Assembly (NCBI GenBank): GCA_020747065.1
Contig: JAGMVK010000005.1
Location: forward strand, 2,852,001-2,916,000
Direction of reading: 5' to 3'
Length of the DNA stretch: 64,000 nt
Source: Cadophora sp. MPI-SDFR-AT-0126
Lineage: Eukaryota; Ascomycota; Leotiomycetes; Helotiales; Ploettnerulaceae
The translations under genes and the position numbers were made by a program. Below the pieces are notes generated by a model that did not search any database, was not told where the DNA came from, and saw only the letters and a list, made by a program, of their open reading frames with translations. Below, piece after piece: positions 56,584 to 64,000 of the stretch; the first letter of the stretch is position 1, and each line of letters begins with the position of its first letter.

Positions 56584-57048
56584 TCACAAACCATGCTTCG
56601 CACCATATCCAGGATCAAAGATCGTAGGTCGGCCAATGTATTTGTCGTAAATGTATGTTCCTGATAGCAATCCAGTTGAGGCAAGCAACCTTCCAGATTC
56701 GGCCGTCGCGTGCATATCAACAAACATATCTATGTATGTACAACAGGATTGACCTATCATGCTCAGTTCCTTCATCAGGCATTCGCCACGCCGCAGGTTG
56801 AATTCTTGGTGGCGTAGAGTCGGGACCCTCACGATCCACGAACTGTGCCACATGCCAAGTCGTGGCTCCACCATTCCTGTTGTCACCTCCCAATTCCAGT
56901 ACTTCGTAACACCATGTATGCAACCACTTTGTGCGGCACATTCCACTATTCCAGGAAGCTGTGAATAGATGGGATCACCGGCGCTAGCTGCGATAGCTGA
57001 GTTGAGAAACTGTGGTTGACCTTCTCGGGATGTCGGACACAACGACAT
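56584..57048 (-). CDS. hypothetical 154-codon ORF in the cluster spacer
   Basis: A true ATG at 57048 opens a frame to a stop at 56584 (MSLCPTSREGQPQFLNSAIA, then KYWNWEVTTGMVEPRLGMWH and CCTYIDMFVDMHATAESGRL). It is the longest frame between the precursor and the DUF3328 gene. No family is recognised, no signal peptide is visible, and neighbouring minus frames with ORF-like texture (57307-56984 and 56723-56448) could not be spliced to it. It may be chance, part of a degraded gene, or an unknown cluster gene. Confidence 0.25.
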   Translation of the reverse strand: MSLCPTSREGQPQFLNSAIAASAGDPIYSQLPGIVECAAQSGCIHGVTKYWNWEVTTGMVEPRLGMWHSSWIVRVPTLRHQEFNLRRGECLMKELSMIGQSCCTYIDMFVDMHATAESGRLLASTGLLSGTYIYDKYIGRPTIFDPGYGAKHGL

Positions 57049-57692
57049 CTTGGCATTTGAAAGCTGAGATCGGAGCTCCGGTATTGGAGTCGACGAGCGT
57101 AACAGTTAGAGCAGTGAAGAAGTCTTTGATCGACCGCTGAGCATTTTGTTGAAGGTTTGACTGCGAGCAAGTACTGCTGTTAGAGATTGGCCTAGGTTGA
57201 CAGTCACCTGCGAGGTGGAATAAATATTTACCCAAAGGTGAAGTTTTCGATTCCAGACTTACACCAGCGACTGCAACATTATCAATTGATGGCATTTGTG
57301 GAACCAAGCCAAGTCCTGGTTCAGATCACATAGTCATGGTCAGCCGGCATACGTCCTTGCCCACTCCACGCCGCAGCGCTACATACTCTATGGCTGCTTG
57401 TGGAAGGTGGGGTGGTAAACTTATCCACACATCTCAATACTAGTGACCATGATTGTACGACCTGCAGCTATTATGCTGTCGCATATACGACCATATTTAA
57501 CCTCTCTGAGTCCCAGAAAGGCAGGCGGCAAGATAGCATGCAAATCGGCCAGATCAGAGTATTGTCGACCAACTCCAAGCAGCCCTCTCCTCCGACGAAA
57601 AACCCTGGATCATTGGAGTTTTTGTTCTTGGACTCGACATTCTTTTATGATACCTCAAATAAAAGAAAAATAGAAATGGAAAGGACAAAGTA
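57049..57692. other. promoter side of the UstYa-like gene
   Basis: No gene was assembled. A minus frame (57307-56984) starting near MPSIDNVAVAG has a possible intron but then hits stops. Confidence 0.35.
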
Positions 57693-58732
57693 ATGCCTCT
57701 GCCGCGGTTGTCAGGATACGCCAGGTTATCCAAGTCGGAGGTCTCAGACGACACTGATCAGGAAGATGATGCCGGGCTCGTGAGAAAGTGTCGAGATTGC
57801 ATGAGTTCTCGACGGCCGAAGAGTTCCTCCATGCTCATGATTGTTGTGACAATATTCAATGTCATCATGTTTTCTGTGTCGCTCATCCTGCTCAATTCGA
57901 AGCAGGATATGGGCAGGAATGCCATCCTCAAGAAGTCATCATTCTTCTGTAAGTCCTCCGCATCATCTTTTTCAAACAATCCCTCACCATTCAGCCCCAA
58001 TCCTAGACAGATTCGACCTCCCAACTTTCGTTCAGCAAATCAATGGTACGCTACTGGTGCCGAAGGAGCCTTCAATCGCGCGTCAAGATCCAAATCCAGA
58101 ATCAGACGCTGTATGGGAAGATCTAGAGCTGATCCGCACAATTGTTATCACTGGAGATGACGTGAAGAAATTGGGAAAAGATCCGGAAACAGCCGCAAAA
58201 TTCGATAATGAGTATTGGGGATTTGGGGATGATGCTTATATGGCTCAGATTGGTGATTGAGATTCAGTTTCAAGACGATGAAGGTCATTATCTAATTGCT
58301 GCAGATGTCTTTCATCAATTGCACTGCCTGAACGAGCTCCGCAAACTCACTTACCCAGACTACTACCACTCTTTCCCCAACTCAACAACGAAAGGGAACG
58401 ACGATCACTCACACGGCCACCACTCTCGATCTCGGTACTCGAAGCTCTGGCAGATCCATATTGGACATTGCGTCGATATTTTGATGCAGAACATCATGTG
58501 CAACGCAAACACGGATCTAATCACCCTGCAATGGATGGAGAAACAGGATAACCCTTTCCCAGACTTCAGTATCAATCACCAGTGTAGAGACTTTAATGCA
58601 CTGGCCGATTGGAGGGACAAGAACGCTGTCGATATGAAGAAGTGGGATAAGATGAAGAAAACAGTGGGGGTTAAGGAGGTTCCCTTGCCGGATGAATACT
58701 GGGAGGCATTTGGCGGCAAAGAACATGATTGA
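57693..58732 (+). CDS. UstYa-like (DUF3328) oxidase/cyclase, membrane anchored
   Basis: Exons 57693-57948, 58007-58252 and 58305-58732 give 309 residues. The 52-base intron at 58253-58304 restores AYMAQIDVFHQLHCLNELRK. A cytosolic N-terminus of about 50 residues precedes one membrane helix (SSMLMIVVTIFNVIMFSVSL). The two family motifs are FHQLHCLNELRK and, after a His-rich insertion (HSHGHHSRSRYSKL), HIGHCVDILMQNIMC. Together these form the paired HxxHC signature of the UstYa/UstYb family (DUF3328). The C-terminus carries CRDFNALADW. Characterised members catalyse copper-dependent oxidative macrocyclisation of ribosomal peptides such as ustiloxin and asperipin; others halogenate or modify other metabolites. 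Lying beside the repeat-peptide precursor, its likely substrate is that precursor (inference). Confidence 0.92.
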
Positions 58733-59817
58733 AAATCATTAAAGGCTCGATGTGACTACGTAAGTCACACCAGCCTTTCAAAACAAATCCAATTAGTTTT
58801 GGCACCCCATCCGAAAAGATCTTGTTGGTTCTGTAGCACCGCGGGGCCCACTTTCCCGCTCGCTTAGAACGACATCCAAAGGGAGCCCAAAAATCAACAA
58901 AAACCAAAACAATTTTTTTTTTATATATGAGCAAAGTCAGACCCCATTGCCTGCCAAATACCCAAGAGCCAGATAAGACCCTTCTAAGTCTCAGACGATC
59001 CAATTTGATGACCGCTGATCACGGCCGGAGCGGAGAATACCACCTTATCCGATGCGATTCCGAAGCCTCGCGAGCACGGTAATAGATGTGAGACCCTTCT
59101 CATCGTCACGTACAGAAGCAACCCAAGCCAGGGGCAGGGGGGATTTTACTCGCAGAAACGCGAAACTTCTGGGCCCGCGCGGTCTTACGCTTCTCTGCAC
59201 ACAACGATTGATGTTGGCGGAAAATCCGCTTATTTGGATAGATGTTGGCGATAAAGATTCCGAGTGGCAGAATCCCAGATAGGCTGCGGGCGGTAGAACC
59301 GAACGACGAGTCTGGCGTAGTAAGGCGGAATAGAGACTAGTAGGACACTAGTTCCGTACTGGGTGCGCGAGTAAGAGTATCGATGATTGATGAGGCCGTT
59401 GATAGAGTCAAACGAGAGTACGAAGTGTCGAAGGCTTCATCTCTCTGGGAAAAGGTCACCTCTCCTTAAGATTGCAAGTAGGAAGAGGCATCTTCGTGAG
59501 ACTTGATGGGAAGCCAGCATTAAGGAGCCCTCCTCGTTGATTCCAAAACAAGTAGGTCAAAGACAAGTTCGTATATCGAGGCTCCAAGATTTTTGCTTTG
59601 ATCTCTCAGAGTAAAGAGAAGACAGTACTATATCTACATTCAACTCTCCGACGGTGACTCAAGCCTGGCTGTTGCAATCAGGTATTCACTTCGTTTACTT
59701 GAAGTTACAGAATAACAAGTCTCTTCTCCCTGTGAGAGCAGGTGAATTTCCGAAATCAACATCAGATTACCGAGCCTTCTCACGTAACAAATCACTCCAA
59801 AAATCCTCTCATTCACC
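58733..59817. other. 1.1-kb convergent spacer
   Basis: The DUF3328 and GH79 genes end toward each other here. Only incidental frames and a T run near 58912 were seen. Confidence 0.4.
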
Positions 59818-61589
59818 TCAGAGTCTGTCATCAAATGTGACAAGCGCAATCGACGATGCCAGAATATCAAACACACCTCCTGCAACAGCCTCTTTCACCA
59901 CCTTTCCTTCCGGTCGTCCCGACACCGTCTCGAAACTCTGACCAGCCCAAGTCCTACACATCCAATGTTAGCAAATCCAGCGCATTGGATCCACAGAGTG
60001 GAAGAAAGAACCCACACTCCAGTGTAAGACGTCGTCATATTCGACTCCAACCTCTTTATCGTCGCCGATCTTCCCTGCTCCAAGCCTTTCAAGCTGACTC
60101 TCAAACTAGACTTCACACCCTGGCCAAGATAAACCGCAGAGTTCATGACGACCATCCTCTTCAACTGTCCAGATTCCCAGATACCATAAGCCGTCAGCGT
60201 CAGATTCGTCGTCGCTATTTCTGCGATCTCCGACCGGCCAGACTTCCCGATAGCTTCATTTACAATGAGCAAAGCATGATACGATGGCAGAATATGTGGG
60301 CGTGTTATGTTGAGACCGTCGTCGGAATCAGATGTTGGCTGGAGTGTGTTGTACCGGAAGCCTATGCCGTGGTGGAAATGTATGCGCTCGATACCGAGAG
60401 AGGCGCCTAGGAGGAGCCAGTCTGTCATCCAGAGTGCTGCTTCTACTGTATTACTGAGGCCTGGTTGCCCGTGGCTGAGGCATGATGTTATTATTATACA
60501 GAAAGTGAAGATCGAAGGCACCTGACTTACTTTGCATAAGAGTTTGTCTCGCCCTTGATGTTGCGTTAACTACCTTCACACACGAACACGACAATCGGAA
60601 AATAAACATACTAAAACATATTTCAAGCCCATCGATTTAACAGCAACTATCCCATCAGTCCGGATAGTCATATTAGCCCTCACCGACAACTTATTCATCA
60701 ACTCCCCCGGATTGACAATACGACGAGGATCAAACCCGCCCGAATACGCATGTCCTGCATACTGCGAAGTCATCGACCGGACAGATTGCTTGTCCAAGAT
60801 ACCAGCCTGCAGCATACCCTGAGGAGACCACTCAGGTCCCATAAACCCCGTAAAAGCTCCCGTTGAGAAAGTAGGCCCACGAGAGCCGAATTTGATCTCG
60901 CGACTTACAGCCTCAGCAAATCCGGGCCAGGTCGTGGAGTAGTTCGCTACATTCCACGAAGAACCATACGGACCCTGAACTCCAAATCGAGTGGGCCCGT
61001 AGAAATCAGGCTCGTTTCCGATTTCTACGTTGACAAGCTTAACATTCTTCGTAAGGCGAGCACGAGATCCTTGAAACGTGTCGCCGAGCAGTCGTGCTTG
61101 AGCAACAGTCTCAGTCTTATTCAAAGACTTCAAATTCAACCCCCACATGAAAGAAGTACCAGCCGGCAAATTCCCAGACAATGCATAGAAATCTCGACCG
61201 ATCGAGACCCGCGTGGCCTCTGGATTTGGGACATTGACTGTTGGTGGAGGGAAATCAGACTTGAGAACCGGGACGGAAAGGTTGACGAATCCGCGGTCCT
61301 GAGTATTGGCTCCGACTCGCAGCAGTGGCATCTGTCCTGTCCTCTCACCCAGATTCTGAAGAAGCTGGTTGAAATAGAGGTTGGGCTTGCCGACTTCGTG
61401 ACCCGCGAACTCAGGCCATTGGTCCATCTCGATGCTGAAACCCGCGAGGAGGGGTGAGATGGGCTCTGTCCATGCTGGGATACGAGTTGGGAGCTGTAAG
61501 CTGATGTTCGTGATGGCAGGGCTGGACTGCGCTTCTGCTCCGATAAACAAAGCCGCTCCTACGAGCGTGAGACAAAATTGGATGCGCAT
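59818..61589 (-). CDS. secreted GH79 beta-glucuronidase-like glycoside hydrolase
   Basis: Exons 61589-60612, 60553-60531 (23 bases), 60474-60016 and 59953-59818 give 531 residues. The signal peptide is MRIQFCLTLVGAALFIGAEA. The TIM-barrel core has LLAGFSIEMDQWPEFAG, PLLRVGANTQDRG, the acid/base in LVNVEIGNEPDFYGP, and the nucleophile in VLGETNSYANHGQPGLSNTV, which is built across the 23-base micro-exon. RIHFHHGIGFRYNTLQP follows. The C-terminal beta domain ends VTWAGQSFETVSGRPEGKVV and then GVFDILASSIALVTF. Fungal GH79 enzymes remove (4-O-methyl)glucuronic acid from arabinogalactan proteins. Without the micro-exon the catalytic nucleophile is lost, so automatic annotation may fail here. A link to the peptide cluster is not evident. 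Confidence 0.92.
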
Positions 61590-64000
61590 AGTTGACGAGA
61601 CGGGGTTGTTTTGTTCGCTTCGCTTACACGGTAATGTTGGATTGGCCAAATAGGACGTGACGAACCTTCATCTATTTGTACTATTGACAGCACTGAGAAA
61701 AATCACAAGCCATTATTCTTCCAAGACCCGACGTGTTTTCCCATTCATCTTTCCCATCCCCGTCCTGCACGGCCTGAGCTTTGATCGCAATCATTGCGAT
61801 AGACGTAGCTCTAACCCCAGGATCCCCAGAAACCCCGCATCACCCCCAACTTTAGCCCCGGATCTGCATCCTTAATCGTCAACATTCGTTTACAAGCCTA
61901 CTAATTCGACTCTGTACGACGGTACGACAGTACGAATTGTGTTTTGTAGGATCGGCAATTGGAAATGCACCATCGGCGACTGAACAACACGGGGACTGAA
62001 GGACACGGGAAGTTGAAGAGCACTAGCGAGCGGGAATTTAAGCATTGCCTTGAATGATTGCGAACTAGTAGTGAGCACACTGCATTTGTGGCTTCCATGT
62101 GACTTCGATGTAACACTGACAAAGGATATATGAGCATTTTTATACTTGGGTTGTGAGCTCGCATCATTATACGGCGATATGACATGCAGCTTCGTCGGCG
62201 AGCCAAAATGTCAGGGGGAAGTGAAGGCAATTCAATATTTGAAGATATCGATCAACAACCAGGCGATATTCGGGCTCACCTCGGATCTCCCGAAACACTA
62301 GCAATCAACTCTTCGGACGTCGAAATCGTACTGGATCACCTGAAAGAGAATTAATTGACTTGCTTGGTGATGCAGCCGAGTGGACATGTGATATACTCAA
62401 ATAGAACTCACCTTTGGCTAACATAGGATGCAGCTCGTAGGAACGAAGTCGATCATCTGCTCTGCTCTCTAAATAACATCTCAACTATAACTGGCTAGAA
62501 GCATAGCTTCCCAGCACACCGTTACCAACCTATCGGATCAAGCCAGAGCAGCCAGTCTGAACAGCAGCAACATCTGGTGACACGAGTTCGAGTGAGCCAG
62601 GATCTCGGGCCAAAGAGCGCTACGTGCACCTCCCTCCATTTCAATCGGATATGCACCTCGCTTGACATGGAGGCAGGAAAAGCAGACTGCTGACATCCAG
62701 GTCAGAGAGGAACAGACATCTCACAGAGATACGGAAAACACCAAAGTCCTCCTCCCTCCAGCAATCTCACTCAGCCAGGGAAACCCAACACCTCCAGATT
62801 AACATTCTTTAAACCCGAACACCGAGAGCCTGGCTTCAAAGCCAAGATCCAAAAGGATAAATTATTCTTCTCTTTCCTGATACATTTCCTATTTTTCCTG
62901 TTTTCCATTCCGTCGCGATCCGAGCGATTAACCCCAAAACATACTCTGCCTGACCTTGAATCGCCAAACCCCATGGAGCTGAACAACACCACTATGGCCA
63001 GAATCAAACACAATGCCCGTCCGGCTTGGTTGGCTGGTGGGGTTCCACATTGGGCTGGCCCACATTCCGTACAGTATCTCCACGTTTCTCCACATCCCTC
63101 CACGTTCCACTCACCGACGAGCGCAAGCGCGCAGCGCCTCAAAACGGGATATCAACATCAACGCCATATCCACATCTTGGGGATTTGAAGTTCAAAAAAT
63201 GGCGTCGAGCACGAGGCTCCCACAGACTTACTTTGGCCAAGGCAGCCGCAAATTCTGTTTTCCAGAATCCGTCTGGGCAGAGGCGCAGATTAAGTCATTA
63301 TTGGCACGCATTTAGGCGCACTTAATCACTTGGCTCACTGTATGTGACATCTTGGCAACCTTCTCATTGGGAGATAGGCCGAGCACGGGACAATTGTCCA
63401 ATTGGTCTGGAATGTCTTACTCGTGAAGGTGAGATGAAGATGATTCGTGGAAAATACTGTTTGGTTTCGCGGAGAAACTTGTCGTGAGGCTTTGAGTTTC
63501 TGATCTGTGTAGTTGAGTTGTCTGGATTTCTTGTGTAGATGTCTTGGCATTTGGAAGTTGACAATACGACTACTCCATCTTCATCGAACTTTCGACATGA
63601 CACATGAGCGGATCGTTTGGTAAAGAATGCAAAAGATCAACTGTTAATAGAGCAATATATCCGAGAGAGTCTACCGATCCTGCTCCCGAATCTAATCAAT
63701 GTACCATGCATCGCTCTTCCAGGATATCCTTGAGCTACACCTTGCGTGGTAACCGATTGGACATACGACATTTATCCAGCCTCTCCACGGGGCTGGCCCC
63801 CGGACTATGGCGGTCTTCTCCTCATCGATGATTTGAGGGATAACTCGTGGGGAAAAGGCCGTCGACTGGGGGAGGGGCGGAGAGCAGCATCAAAGCGTCT
63901 TAGCAGCTTGGCGGGGGAGCGGGGTGTAGCCAACAGCAGGGAGCTTCCGCTTGGCGGGGGACTGCTTGTCAGTAGTCAGATTTCTCCGATCTCTCGGTGG
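61590..64000. other. 2.4-kb right-end interval without a supported gene
   Basis: The left edge is the GH79 promoter. A 56-codon plus ORF at 62184-62354 (MQLRRRAKMSGGSEGNSIFE) and overlapping frames near 62771-63325 have no family resemblance. No RNA gene or repeat was recognised. Confidence 0.35.

Noticed and set aside
62184..62354. 56-codon ORF
   Set aside because: It has a good texture but is too short, isolated and unrecognised to call a gene.
1..64000. tRNA, rRNA, CRISPR and large transposons
   Set aside because: No cloverleaf-type B-box with partner, rRNA core, spaced direct repeats, long terminal repeats or transposase frames were seen by eye; a covariance-model and repeat search would be needed to exclude them fully.

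Overview
The window reads as nuclear DNA of a filamentous ascomycete (Pezizomycotina). Nearly every gene is interrupted by short introns of about 45-125 bases with GT...AG ends. The gene content is typical of the group: two HET-domain genes, an Hce2 effector-like protein, a fungal rhodopsin-domain 7-TM protein, a Zn2Cys6 regulator, a UstYa-like (DUF3328) protein and a GPI-anchored Ecm33-like protein. A more exact placement (for example Leotiomycetes) is only a guess. Exon joins were worked out by eye from splice signals and reading phase. Where a gene is called confidently, the spliced length is a whole number of codons.

Layout. 1-5.5 kb: 3' part of an Ala-rich secreted protein gene, a formate/nitrite transporter with a His-rich tail, and a HET gene that looks broken. 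5.8-8.8 kb: two related six-cysteine small secreted proteins that differ by one intron. 10.4-13.3 kb: an intact 863-residue HET protein. 13.9-21.7 kb: a housekeeping block with a LEU5-type mitochondrial CoA carrier, a METTL4-like MT-A70 methyltransferase, mitochondrial ribosomal protein uL23m, a dienelactone hydrolase and an amidohydrolase. 23.0-25.5 kb: an Hce2 secreted protein converging on a 7-TM protein. 28.1-33.5 kb: a secreted tyrosinase, an unrecognised 296-residue protein and a secreted class 3 lipase/feruloyl-esterase-like enzyme. 33.8-37.2 kb: two sister C2H2 zinc-finger genes, repeated GGCCRCCAAT motifs and a perfect 26-bp inverted repeat. 37.9-48.2 kb: an SDR, TSC1/hamartin, an Ecm33-like wall protein and a hexose transporter. 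48.2-52 kb: mostly empty. 52-61.6 kb: the most interesting part.

From about 52 to 61.6 kb lie a Zn2Cys6 regulator, the C-terminal remnant of a PDR-type ABC exporter, a tiny secreted precursor with three perfect copies of a tyrosine-containing peptide separated by acidic Ala/Glu spacers, a UstYa-like (DUF3328) membrane protein with both His/Cys motifs, and a secreted GH79 glucuronidase-like enzyme. A signal-peptide precursor with tandem cores beside a DUF3328 gene is the hallmark of fungal ribosomal peptides of the dikaritin type (ustiloxin, phomopsin, asperipin). The core seen here is not one I recognise. I propose this as the candidate undescribed system in the window. The product, and membership of the flanking genes, are inference.
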